The notes under the pieces: generated by a model
What the model was told of the DNA's origin: nothing
Seen by the model: only the letters and a program-made list of their open reading frames with translations
Database searches by the model: none
In this document: piece by piece, positions 6,321-13,934 of the stretch
Layout of the letters: every line of letters begins with the position of its first letter
Numbering within the stretch: position 1 is the first letter of the stretch
Program-made: the position numbers and the translations under genes
Assembly: GCA_046727955.1 (NCBI GenBank)
Contig: JBKPDO010000099.1
Coordinates: 1-16,872 of the forward strand
Reading direction: 5' to 3'
Length of the DNA stretch: 16,872 nt
From: DASVXQ01 sp046727955
Lineage (GTDB): Bacteria; Actinomycetota; CALGFH01

Positions 6321-8330
6321 TCACCACGGCTGCTGGGGTGACAGGCGCAGGCGCTGTTGCAGGTCGTCGGCGGCTGCGGTGGCCTCGGCGGGGTCGACGC
6401 CCAGCGCTTTGGCCACCGCTTGGACGGGGTGCCGTGCGCCGGCGTGGCGGCCGGTGAGCGCGGCCAGGCCAGCGGCGAGCACCGGCGGCGGGTGGGGGAG
6501 TGCTGAAGGGTCCGGTAGCCGCCACCAAGCCGCGAGGCCGCGGACGACCAGCGGCAGGCCGAGGTGGCGGGATCCTTGCTCCCACAGAGCCGCGGCGACC
6601 GGGTCGAGCCGGGCCGGCGTGCCGGGGATCTGGTCGTACAGGCACAGGGCGAGCGCCGGGTGCAGGCCGTCGCGGTGCGGGAGGGTGGGCCCGGCGGTGT
6701 CCGTTGCGGACAGGACCTCCTCGACCGCCGCCTTGCCGGCCTGCAGCCGCCAGCGCAGCGTGTAGGGGTAGCTGGAGCCGTCGTCGAGGGCGACGCCGCC
6801 GGTGATCACCGCCACGCGGCCGAGCAGGGAGCTGGCTCCGATCATGCTGATCCTGGTCAGCCGCCGGCTCTGGCCAGGCACCATCCCGACCGCGCATGCC
6901 GGCCCCTCGGCGCCGTACAGCCGGTACAGCACGCTCAAGGGGGAGCCGGGCACCACCTGCTTGCGCGGCCAGCGCTCGCCGCTGGCGACTGCCTCCCAGA
7001 ACGCGGTCGGCAGCTTGTTGGCGACCCGCCACGCCCGCTCCAGCTCCCGGTCGGACGGCGGGGCGGGCGTGGCAGCGAGCGACTGGGCCGGCCGGCGGGT
7101 GGGCTTGCGGGCTGGCCTTTTGGCGGCCACCGCGGCCTTGGGTGCCGGCGCCGCCGCCGGTGGGGACGGCGGTACGGGTGGCGCCACCGGCGCGGGCGGT
7201 GGGGTGGGCTGTTCAGGTGACGCCGCCGGTAGTGGTGGGGTGGGAGCTGGCGGTGGAGGCGCCGGCGCGGCCTGGCGGGGCCGTTGCAGGCAGGCATGGC
7301 AGCCGAGCCGGTCCCGGCCCGCCACGAGCCGCTCGCTGGCGCCGCAGTGCGGGCAGCACGGATCGACGAAGCCGGCGCGGGGAAGGACCCAGGTGAGCGC
7401 GAACGGATGCGCGGTCTGACCCCGGCGGACCTGCACGGGCAGCTCGAGCGCCGGGACCAGCAGCAGGTGCAGGCGGAACGGCCGCAGCTGGTGGCTGGGG
7501 CGGAACTTCTCCTGGATCTCAGCCCGCCGGCGGGTGTGCTCGACCCTGGTCGCCTCGGCGCGGGCGTCCAGGAGCCGCTGGCGGTCCGGTTCGGCCTGCT
7601 CACGGCGCTTGGCGGTCGCGGCGAGCGCGGCCTGGTAGTAGGCGTCGGTCTTGGCCAGCTCCTCGCGCAGTGGCGCCTGTGCCCGTCTGGCCAGGACCTC
7701 CAGCCGGGCCAGCCCCCGCTCCACGATCCGCTCGTGCGCCCTGGCGATCGCCACCGCCAGGTCGGGCGTGAGCGCCCGGTGGGAGGTGTCGGGGACGGGC
7801 AGCCGCGGCGCCGCGGTGACGGCGGGCATGATGCCCTGGCCGAGCGGCGAGCCGTTGCGCCCGTCGACCCAGACCTCCTCACGCTCCTGGAAACGCTCGC
7901 CCGCCCCCGCGGTGTAGGAGACCAGCGCCCCCACCCGCAGCACGGGCAGGTACACCCGGGCCGGGTGACCTCCCGCGTCGATGCGGCCGTGGTCGACGTC
8001 GAACCGCTCCCGGGCCCGCTCCAGCAGCGCCGCCGGCGCTGGCGGCGCCCCATCCGGCCAGGCCAGCCACGCGAAGCCGGCGTCACCCCGGTCGAGCACG
8101 GCCGCTGCCGCCTGGTCCAGGACCGGGTGGCCGGGGAGCAGCAGCAGCGCCCCGTCCTCGCGCGCGACCTCGGGGTCGGCGGTGACCGCGACCTCCTCGG
8201 GCAGGCCGAGCGTGGCCTGCAGCTGGCTCGGCAGCACCACCAGGACCTGGTCGTCGGCGTCCTCGTGCAGGCCGCCGCTGGCCTCCAGGTAGCGCAGCCA
8301 GAACGCAAGGGCCGGGTCGGTGGTGGTCAC
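6321..8330 (-). CDS. Helicase-partner protein: coiled coil, CPHC/CHAC zinc-ribbon-like motif, Pro-rich linker (unknown family)
   Basis: 669 residues, GTG start overlapping the helicase stop (GTGA, 8327-8330), so the two are translationally coupled and presumably work together. Order of parts: an N-terminal region (1-185) with beta-rich stretches; a charged, heptad-like helical region (about 190-275) likely to form a coiled coil; a segment FRLHLLLVPALELPV followed by four Cys in CPHC (326-329) and CHAC (344-347), a treble-clef/zinc-ribbon-like spacing; a Pro/Ala-rich linker with basic patches (about 352-425); and a C-terminal domain (about 428-669) beginning ELERAWRVANKLPTAFWEAV. I do not recognise the family and see no catalytic motif of a nuclease, protease or methylase. 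A nucleic-acid-binding adaptor or sensor for the helicase is an inference from the Cys motif, coiled coil and overlap. The frame looks intact. Confidence 0.8.
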   Translation of the reverse strand: MTTTDPALAFWLRYLEASGGLHEDADDQVLVVLPSQLQATLGLPEEVAVTADPEVAREDGALLLLPGHPVLDQAAAAVLDRGDAGFAWLAWPDGAPPAPAALLERARERFDVDHGRIDAGGHPARVYLPVLRVGALVSYTAGAGERFQEREEVWVDGRNGSPLGQGIMPAVTAAPRLPVPDTSHRALTPDLAVAIARAHERIVERGLARLEVLARRAQAPLREELAKTDAYYQAALAATAKRREQAEPDRQRLLDARAEATRVEHTRRRAEIQEKFRPSHQLRPFRLHLLLVPALELPVQVRRGQTAHPFALTWVLPRAGFVDPCCPHCGASERLVAGRDRLGCHACLQRPRQAAPAPPPPAPTPPLPAASPEQPTPPPAPVAPPVPPSPPAAAPAPKAAVAAKRPARKPTRRPAQSLAATPAPPSDRELERAWRVANKLPTAFWEAVASGERWPRKQVVPGSPLSVLYRLYGAEGPACAVGMVPGQSRRLTRISMIGASSLLGRVAVITGGVALDDGSSYPYTLRWRLQAGKAAVEEVLSATDTAGPTLPHRDGLHPALALCLYDQIPGTPARLDPVAAALWEQGSRHLGLPLVVRGLAAWWRLPDPSALPHPPPVLAAGLAALTGRHAGARHPVQAVAKALGVDPAEATAAADDLQQRLRLSPQQPW

Positions 8331-10087
8331 GGCTCAGTCGGGGCGATGAGCTGGTCGGTGCGGCCGCGGCTGGCCAGGTAGTCCTGGCGTGCTCGGACCA
8401 GGTCGTCGCCCAGCGACTCCAGGCGCGCCTGGAACTCGGCGTCGTCGCGGCTAGCGACGTGGGTGTCGAACACAAAGTGTTCGAAGTCGAAGTCCTCCTC
8501 GATGCGCCCCAGGATCATGTCCAGCTCGCCGACGACCAGCTCGAACAGGTTGATCTTGGCCTCGAGCACGCCGAGGACCCGCTCCTCGACGGTGCCCCTT
8601 GTCACCAGGTTGGTCAGCAGCACCTCGCGGTCCTGGCCGATGCGGTGGATGCGGCCCAGCCGCTGCTCGATCTGCATCGGGTTCCAGGGCAGGTCGACGT
8701 TGACCATGACGTGGCAGAACTGGAGGTTGCGCCCCTCACCGGCCGCCTCGGTCGTCAACAGCACCGGCAGCTCCTCGCGGAACGAGCGGATCGCCTCCTC
8801 CTTCTCCCGCCGGCTCAGCCCACCATGGTAGATAGCCGCCGGCAGGTCCGCCGTGGCCGCCAGGTCGGCCAGATAGCCGAGCGTGTGACGGAAGGCGGTG
8901 AACACCACCACCTTGTCGCCAGCGGCACGATAACGACGGAGCAGCTCGATCAGCAGTCGAGCCTTCTCGGTGCCGTCGACCTTGTCCGCCAGCCGGGCCA
9001 GGTCCGTCCAGCCGAGCTTCTCCAGGCTCGGGGCCAGCGCCCGCGGGCTCGACCCGGCCAGCCGCTGCACGCTTCGCAGGGCCAGCCTGCGGGCGGGGGT
9101 GGCGTCGCGGCCCTCGAGGCGGACCCGGGCCGAGACCGACGCGTACAGGTCGGCCTCCTCGGCGCCGGGCTGGACGCAGAGCGTCTCGGCCAGCCGCCGT
9201 GGCAGCATCGAGGCCAGCTCGCTGCGGCGGTGGCGGACCATCACCTCGCGCAGCCGCGCCTGCAGGGCGGCCAGGTTGCGGGCCGGCTCGGTGCTCGTCC
9301 TCGCCGAGCCGTGGCGGGTGCGGAACTCCTTTGGCGTTCCCAGATGCCCTGGCCGGACCAGGTTGACGAGCTGGAAGAGGTCGTCCAGCCGGTTCTCGAC
9401 CGGGGTCGCGGTCAACAGCAGCAGGTAGCGGGTACGTAGCGCCCGCACCAGCCTGGCCGACGCGCTCTGCGGGTTCTTGACCCGGTGCGCCTCGTCCACG
9501 ATGACCAGATCCCAGGCGGTCTCGGTGACCGCGTCGCGCAGCGGCGCCCGCCGCGCCGCCGAAAGCGACGCGATCACCAGCGGCTGCTCCGCTGACCCGG
9601 CCACGTCCCTCACGCTGCTCTGGGCGAGCACCGTGGGCAGACCGAACTTGCGGTCCAGCTCCTGCTGCCACTGCTCGACCAGCCCGACCGGGACCAGGAT
9701 CAGCGTCCTGGCCGCCAGGCCGCGCAGGCGCAGCTCACTGGCGACCAGCCCAGCCTCGATGGTCTTGCCCAGCCCGACCTCGTCGGCCAGGATCACCCGG
9801 CCACGCATCGCCCGTAGCGCGGCCCCGGCCGCCTGGAGCTGGTAGCCGAACGGCTCGAACCGCAGCCGCGGCAGCGACACCAATGTCTCGAACCCGGGCC
9901 GCGCCCACACCCCGACCGCCTGGTCCACCAGCACCGAGGTAGCATCCTCCACAACCCGGCCCTGCTCCAGACAGCGCAGCAACGCCTGGTAGCCGTCGAG
10001 CCCAGTCGGCAGGTCCTCCCGCAGCGCCCGCTCAGCCAGCGCCAGCGCGGCCCGCTGGGCTACCGCCTTCGACGCGCGTGGTTGCAT
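8327..10087 (-). CDS. SNF2-type DEAH-box helicase (RapA/HepA-like ATPase)
   Basis: 586 residues from ATG 10087, chosen because GGTGAG lies 4 nt upstream and because the frame further upstream runs into the HTH gene in another frame. Superfamily 2 motifs are complete: Q-like FGYQLQAA (80-87), motif I DEVGLGKT (102-109), motif II DEAH (198-201), motif III LTATP (225-229), the second RecA domain with VVVFTAFRHT and YHGGLSRREKE (about 393-430), motif V-like TTEAAGEGRNLQF (445-457), and motif VI QRLGRIHRIGQ (475-485), a Snf2-family signature. Such proteins translocate on double-stranded DNA and remodel protein-DNA complexes (RapA acts on RNA polymerase); strand-separating activity is not expected. 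It is short for a RapA, with only ~80 residues before motif I, so it lacks RapA's N-terminal domains. It overlaps the zinc-ribbon/coiled-coil gene by 4 nt and follows the HTH gene by 103 nt. Confidence 0.93.
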   Translation of the reverse strand: MQPRASKAVAQRAALALAERALREDLPTGLDGYQALLRCLEQGRVVEDATSVLVDQAVGVWARPGFETLVSLPRLRFEPFGYQLQAAGAALRAMRGRVILADEVGLGKTIEAGLVASELRLRGLAARTLILVPVGLVEQWQQELDRKFGLPTVLAQSSVRDVAGSAEQPLVIASLSAARRAPLRDAVTETAWDLVIVDEAHRVKNPQSASARLVRALRTRYLLLLTATPVENRLDDLFQLVNLVRPGHLGTPKEFRTRHGSARTSTEPARNLAALQARLREVMVRHRRSELASMLPRRLAETLCVQPGAEEADLYASVSARVRLEGRDATPARRLALRSVQRLAGSSPRALAPSLEKLGWTDLARLADKVDGTEKARLLIELLRRYRAAGDKVVVFTAFRHTLGYLADLAATADLPAAIYHGGLSRREKEEAIRSFREELPVLLTTEAAGEGRNLQFCHVMVNVDLPWNPMQIEQRLGRIHRIGQDREVLLTNLVTRGTVEERVLGVLEAKINLFELVVGELDMILGRIEEDFDFEHFVFDTHVASRDDAEFQARLESLGDDLVRARQDYLASRGRTDQLIAPTEP

Positions 10088-10190
10088 AGCACTCACCGGC
10101 CCGGGTGTCTGGGAGTCGAGACCAGCATTCAACCGGAGCCCCGCCCGGGCCGCAACACCGGTCAGCCTGGCCGGTGGGCGTTGCCGCCGG

Positions 10191-10889
10191 CTATGCCTGG
10201 ACCAGGAAGGTAAAGTTGTCGCGCCCGGCAGAACGCTGCAGCGTCTGCAGGATGGCGTCGGCGTCGTCGTGCGGGCCCTGGACGAAGAAGGGCTTGCCGT
10301 CGCGCCCGAACCTGACCGCGCTCGGGCCCGCCCACGACCCCAGCTGGTCGGCGGTCGCCGCAAAGCCCCGGGCGGGCTCGAACCCGAGGCTTCGCGCATA
10401 CTCGACCGCGCCGAACACCAGGTGCTGGGCAAGCTCCAGCGGCGCCTCGAGCGGTCTGGCCTGGTAGGCGGCGAAGAACGAGTCACTGAGCTCGGTGGCG
10501 CGGCGCTCGGCCATGACCCGTGGGCCGACCACGTCCTTGACGCCCAGGCAGTAGGCGTCGACCAGCCAGCCGCACAGGCGCACCCTGTCGTAGCGCTCCT
10601 GCCGAGTGACCAGCACGCTGACCAGGCCGAACGAGGCATGGGGGTCGGCGATGTCGACATCGGGCCACTCGGGATGACCCTCAACGGTGAGCCCCTGGCT
10701 CCATCCAGGGCTCACCCAGCAGCCGGCGAGCTTGCGCTCGGAGGTGCCGGCGTGGTCTTCGGCGGCGATGGTCCTGATCAGCGGCGCCACCTGTGCGGGC
10801 CGCAGGCCGAGGGCACGGGCGATCTCTTTGGGAGAGCGGCCCGTCGCGCGCAGCGCACGGACCCGTTCCAGCAGCTCCTCACTGTCCAT
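10191..10889 (-). CDS. Helix-turn-helix protein, unknown function
   Basis: 232 residues from ATG 10889 (MDSEELLERVRALRATGRSP). The first ~45 residues are a helix-turn-helix of the 'GRSPKEIARALGLRPAQVAPLIRTIA' kind, a typical DNA-binding segment. The remaining ~185 residues form an unfamiliar domain with conserved-looking pieces: KLAGCWVSPGWSQGL, WLVDAYCLGVKDVVGP and FVQGPHDDADAILQTLQRS. A GTG five codons upstream (10904) is possible, but a TTGACG-17 nt-AATGAT promoter places the transcript start at about the ATG itself, arguing for a leaderless ATG start. It lies 103 nt upstream of the helicase on the same strand and is the obvious candidate regulator or DNA-targeting partner of that pair. 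Target sites are not identified. Confidence 0.8.
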   Translation of the reverse strand: MDSEELLERVRALRATGRSPKEIARALGLRPAQVAPLIRTIAAEDHAGTSERKLAGCWVSPGWSQGLTVEGHPEWPDVDIADPHASFGLVSVLVTRQERYDRVRLCGWLVDAYCLGVKDVVGPRVMAERRATELSDSFFAAYQARPLEAPLELAQHLVFGAVEYARSLGFEPARGFAATADQLGSWAGPSAVRFGRDGKPFFVQGPHDDADAILQTLQRSAGRDNFTFLVQA

Positions 10890-10895
10890 GCCGGC

Positions 10896-10924
10896 ATCAT
10901 TCACGGCCCGACTGAAGCCGTCAA
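10896..10924 (-). promoter_or_regulatory. Predicted promoter of the HTH gene (leaderless)
   Basis: On the minus strand, -35 TTGACG (10919-10924) is followed by a 17-nt spacer and -10 AATGAT (10896-10901). The ATG at 10889 begins 6 nt beyond the -10, so transcript and reading frame would start together. Five of six and four of six consensus matches with ideal spacing; no Shine-Dalgarno sequence is seen. Confidence 0.5.
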
Positions 10925-10969
10925 ACCAACAGTTCGCAGCAGGGGCGGGGGTCCTGATGGGTAGGGTGG

Positions 10970-11540
10970 TCAGGGTGAGCGTTGCTTGATGATCTGGCGG
11001 GCACGATCTGGGAGGGGCGCGCCGATCTCGGCCGCGAAGTCGAGGAAGCCCTGGTGGCCGGGGAGTTGCTGCAAGGCCGCGTGCAGCAGGCGGCGGGCAT
11101 TGCTGGCATCGCCACGCTGGTGCGCCAGCTGGGCCTGCAGGAACAATAGGTCCGGCCCGCCGAGCGCTGGGTGGCTGGCCAGCCGGTCGAGGCGATCCTC
11201 GGCCTCGGCGCCGATGAGCCGGTCAAGCAGCAGGCCGTGCCATTCGGCCAGCTCCCCGGTCCGCCGGTCACGGTCGCGGCCCGTAGGTCGCCACGCGCGG
11301 TTGGGTCTGGCCGCATCATCGCGGGCGAGGCGGTCGAGCGCACCAAGGTAGCGGTCGGTGAACCCGACCCACATGTCGGGGGCCGGCAACATCTGCGCGA
11401 GCACGCTGGTCAGGGTTGATCTCGGCTTCAATACGCTCCCGTGTGGCCGCCGAGCCTCGCCAGTACAGGTTCCACAGGGCCTTCTTCAGGCGCTGCTCGT
11501 CCAGGGCGGCCAGCTGGCCGAAGAACTGCTCGCGATTCAT
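10970..11540 (-). pseudogene. Broken TPR-like hypothetical gene: N- and C-terminal blocks joined out of frame
   Basis: Two coding blocks in different frames abut. The N-terminal block starts at ATG 11540: MNREQFFGQLAALDEQRLKK, then ALWNLYWRGSAATRERIEAE, after which its frame degenerates to a stop at 11316-11318. The C-terminal block, in another frame from about 11410 to the stop at 10970-10972, reads VLAQMLPAPDMWVGFTDRYL, GALDRLARDD, LLLDRLIGAEAEDRLDRL and ends with TPR-like helices (LFLQAQLAHQRGDASNARRL, LPGHQGFLDFAAEIGAPLP). The blocks look like the two ends of one protein. The joined length would be only ~190 codons and the junction is abrupt, so an internal deletion plus frame loss is more likely than a single-base error. 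Alternatively the downstream block could be translated separately from TTG 11431. Function unknown. Confidence 0.6.
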
Positions 11541-11581
11541 CCGGTTGGCCGGTATGGTCTTCGAACCCCCGTAGCGGCTGG

Positions 11582-13077
11582 TCAGGCGTGGTCCTTGGTG
11601 GCTGGGGCGTGTGCGCCCTCGGTCAGCAGGGCTCGTCGCACGGCCCAGGTTCCAAGCGGTGTGAGCCGGGCAGTGACCCCGGAAGTGCCGACCAGGACCC
11701 AGGGAGGCACCCCGATCGCCTCGAGCGCTGTGGCCGGTGCCGGGAGCTGGCTTGTGGGCAGGCCCGCGCCGGCGACGGTGACGGCGCCGTGGTCGGCCAG
11801 CTCGGCGAGGGCGCCGCGCACGGTCAGCCCCACCAGGACGGCCAGGAACGCCCCCTCGGCGGACTCCTCGCGGTCCCCGGCGGCGTGGTGCTCGCTGGCG
11901 AGGGTGGCGAGGAGGTCGTTGAGGTCGACGGCGTCCCGGCGCTCGTACAGCATGCCGAGCGCGTGCGGTGTCAGGCCGCCGGCCCAGTCGCTGAACGACT
12001 CGCTGGGTGGCTGCGGGTCGGCTGGTGGTGTGGCCGCCTGCCGGGCGGTGAGGTCGAACAGCTCCTCCCACAAGCCCAGCGCCACCTCGTCGTCGCCGGG
12101 CCCGTCGAGGCGGTCGCAGTCGCCGATCCTGGGGCCAGGTAGGATGCCGCTGCGCCGCACGGCGACCAGCTCGGTCTCCACAGCGAGGTAGAACGCTTGG
12201 TCAGGGGTGGCACGTCGCGCATGCTGGTCACCTTCCAGCCGCCAGGAGCCTCGGCGAGGCCCTCGGACAGGCCGAGGGCGTCGACCAGGGCGCGCGCGTC
12301 GGGTGGGATGAGCTCGCCGTGGCGGCTGACCGGGCGTCCGGCGCCGACCCACCGCGCCAGCGTGACCACCCGCCGCAGCAGGCTGGACGCGCGGGCAGCC
12401 GTGGCCAACTCCTGGTCGTCGGCCAACACGACCGGCGGGTACGCGCCGGCCGGCTCGTCGTCAGGTGGATCGCGTTGGAGCTGCGGTGGGACCGGCGCGC
12501 CGGGAGCCAGCGCGGCGACCAGGCCGTGGTGGGCGACCAGGCGGGCGCGGCCCAGCTCGGGTTGGCCGTCCAGCAACTCGCCGAGCACCTCCCGCCGGTC
12601 CGCGGGCGGGCGCTGGTTGAACGCCTCCACCCAGGTGTGGATGGCGTCGTCGGCGCCTAGGTCGACCCCGGCGGCCCGCATGGCAGTGTACAGGCGCTTG
12701 GCGAGCCGCCAGCGGGAGGTGTCGGCCATCGCCTGTGGGTAGGCGGCAGCGGCCCGGTCGAGCTCGCGGTGCAGGACCTTCATGGTGGCGCTGCCAGGGT
12801 GCAGCCAGCCGGTCTGGTCCAGGAACCGCAGGTAGGACCGTAGCGAGTCCACGCCATGGCCGACCAGGTCGCACAGGTCGGTCATGCGGGTGACGGCCAG
12901 CTCCAGCAGCAGCTCGCGCACGTCACCGCTCTTCCAGTGGGTGGGGTCTGGCTTGGCCAGGTAGTCGATCCGGCCTTGCAGCAGCAGGCGCAGGCAGTCC
13001 GGGCAGGTGTCATCCCGCATGGCGGAGCGCCATGCCTCGAAGTCTCGCCAGACACGACGGAAGGTACCGTTGGTCAT
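11582..13077 (-). pseudogene. Unknown ~498-aa protein, interrupted by one frameshift
   Basis: Starts at ATG 13077 (MTNGTFRRVWRDFEAWRSAM), with TAGTAT 10 nt upstream and no ribosome-binding site. The first ~290 residues include a CPDC pair (about residues 24-27), helical segments LLELAVTRMTDLCDLVGHGV and LRSYLRFLDQTGWLHPGS, and end at GGWKVTSMRDVPP. At the C-run corresponding to 12204-12207 the sensible reading moves to another frame, continuing DQAFYLAVETELVAVRRSG, then LWEELFDLTARQAATP and ...AVRRALLTEGAHAPATKDHA up to TGA (11582-11584). Restoring one C (CCCC to CCCCC) gives a single 498-codon frame. This may be a true mutation, a phase-variable homopolymer or an assembly error. The product looks all-helical and is not recognised. 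It is co-directional with the HTH/helicase genes. Confidence 0.7.
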
Positions 13078-13093
13078 TGAGCGCCCGATACTA
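13078..13093 (-). promoter_or_regulatory. -10-like element for a leaderless start
   Basis: On the minus strand TAGTAT (13088-13093) stands 10 nt before ATG 13077, matching the TAnnnT pattern of actinobacterial -10 boxes, and there is no Shine-Dalgarno sequence between. No clear -35 is present at the usual distance. Confidence 0.4.
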
Positions 13094-13105
13094 GTCGAAG
13101 CCGAC

Positions 13106-13351
13106 CTACGCCGGGTGAGACCACACTGTAAGGCGAGGGTCCTGGTGGGTGGTTGTGGCGCAGAACAGGGTATTGCCTGCCCGCCTGCAGGCTGGTGCCT
13201 TGCAGCGGCAGCGCAGCCGGTCCAGCTCCCACCGGGCTTCCGCGAGCTGACGACGCAAGTCCTCCGCAGCATCGGCATCGGGCGGCAGATCCTGCGTTCC
13301 GCCCACCTCGGCATGATCAGCGTTCGACGTGGTCATTTCGTGACTGTGCAT
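13106..13351 (-). CDS. Small Cys-rich protein, hypothetical
   Basis: 81 codons from ATG 13351, or 76 from the in-frame ATG at 13336 (MTTSNADHAEVGGTQDLPPD). An acidic, disordered-looking N-terminus is followed by a helix AAEDLRRQLAEARWELDRL and a Cys-rich tail CRCKAPACRRAGNTLFC, four Cys that could bind a metal. It starts 11 nt after the stop of the KOW-like gene and ends 28 nt before the next gene, a spacing that fits an operon. No ribosome-binding site is obvious, and a chance frame is possible. No known function. Confidence 0.45.
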   Translation of the reverse strand: MHSHEMTTSNADHAEVGGTQDLPPDADAAEDLRRQLAEARWELDRLRCRCKAPACRRAGNTLFCATTTHQDPRLTVWSHPA

Positions 13352-13362
13352 TTTCGTACTAT

Positions 13363-13743
13363 TCAGACCCCCATGGCCGATGGTTCGAGGATGGGTGGCG
13401 GGCAGCGCAGCTCGCCGCTGGTAAATCGGCCAATCGGCTGGTCGAGCTGGACGATCACGTTCTGTCCAGCCCACCCGATCACCGTCCCGGGCTGGCCGTG
13501 CAGGTAGTTGGGCTTGGCGCTGTGGTTGATGCGGACCCGGTCGCCGACTCGGAGGCTGGTCAGAGTCCGCATCGACCGGGCGGTGGCCAGCAGCCTCACC
13601 CGCTCGTTGATAACCGCGCCGAGAACGCCAAGCTCATCGTCCAACTCCCCGCGTGCGATCGCCTCGACCACGGCTTGGACCAGGTCGGGCCGGACGGCCA
13701 CCGAGCGGGACGGTGGCGGCGAACGGCGAGGGTGGCGGGCCAT
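13363..13743 (-). CDS. Small protein with C-terminal KOW/SH3-like domain
   Basis: 126 residues from ATG 13743 (MARHPRRSPPPSRSVAVRPD). A basic, Pro-rich N-terminus leads to a helix DLVQAVVEAIARGELDDELG, another helix VINERVRLLATARSM, then a beta-barrel-like segment VGDRVRINHSAKPNYLHGQP with GTVIGWAGQNVIVQLDQP, the pattern of KOW/SH3-type small barrels (VGDxVRI...GxxGTVIxxxxxxVxVxLD) that bind RNA or proteins. It appears to be the first gene of the minus-strand run. A TAGACT element 9 nt before the ATG and the absence of a Shine-Dalgarno sequence suggest leaderless expression. Molecular role not known. Confidence 0.65.
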   Translation of the reverse strand: MARHPRRSPPPSRSVAVRPDLVQAVVEAIARGELDDELGVLGAVINERVRLLATARSMRTLTSLRVGDRVRINHSAKPNYLHGQPGTVIGWAGQNVIVQLDQPIGRFTSGELRCPPPILEPSAMGV

Positions 13744-13758
13744 GACCGGGCGAGTCTA
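13744..13758 (-). promoter_or_regulatory. -10-like element upstream of the KOW-like gene (leaderless)
   Basis: TAGACT (13753-13758, minus strand) sits 9 nt before ATG 13743 and fits TAnnnT. A weak TTGTCG lies about 19 nt further upstream. The arrangement repeats that seen before the genes starting at 13077 and 10889. Confidence 0.4.
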
Positions 13759-13871
13759 CTCACCCTCATGGCGGTGCCGACAATCAGGCAGCCCTCGAAC
13801 ACGTGCCGCGCAGCACGACAGCGGGTTCAGTCCTTGAGTACAGTACATGTCAATGCCGCCGATATGCCCTG

Positions 13872-13934
13872 TTGAGGGCATTTGCCTACAGGGAGTTGGA
13901 CGCATATCGCGCCGAGCGTGCCAAGGCCATGTAG
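13872..13934 (+). pseudogene. Antitoxin-like C-terminal tail overlapping the PIN gene
   Basis: A plus-strand frame reads LRAFAYRELDAYRAERAKAM and stops at TAG 13932-13934, whose last G is the first base of the PIN gene's GTG (TAGTG overlap). Such coupling, with a short charged helix ending in 'AYRAERAxAM', is typical of the antitoxin gene directly before a toxin. Upstream the frame stays open but has no ATG, no ribosome-binding site and no recognisable DNA-binding domain, so only a remnant appears to survive. Confidence 0.4.

Noticed and set aside
7100..7270. Direct-repeat-like GC stretch that might suggest a repeat array
   Set aside because: It encodes the Pro/Ala-rich linker of the 669-aa protein; irregular units, no fixed spacers, so not a CRISPR or tandem array.
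10088..10684. N-terminal extension of the helicase frame up to 10684
   Set aside because: It overlaps the HTH gene in a different frame, reads as Arg/Ser-rich low complexity, and the ATG at 10087 has a fitting ribosome-binding site.
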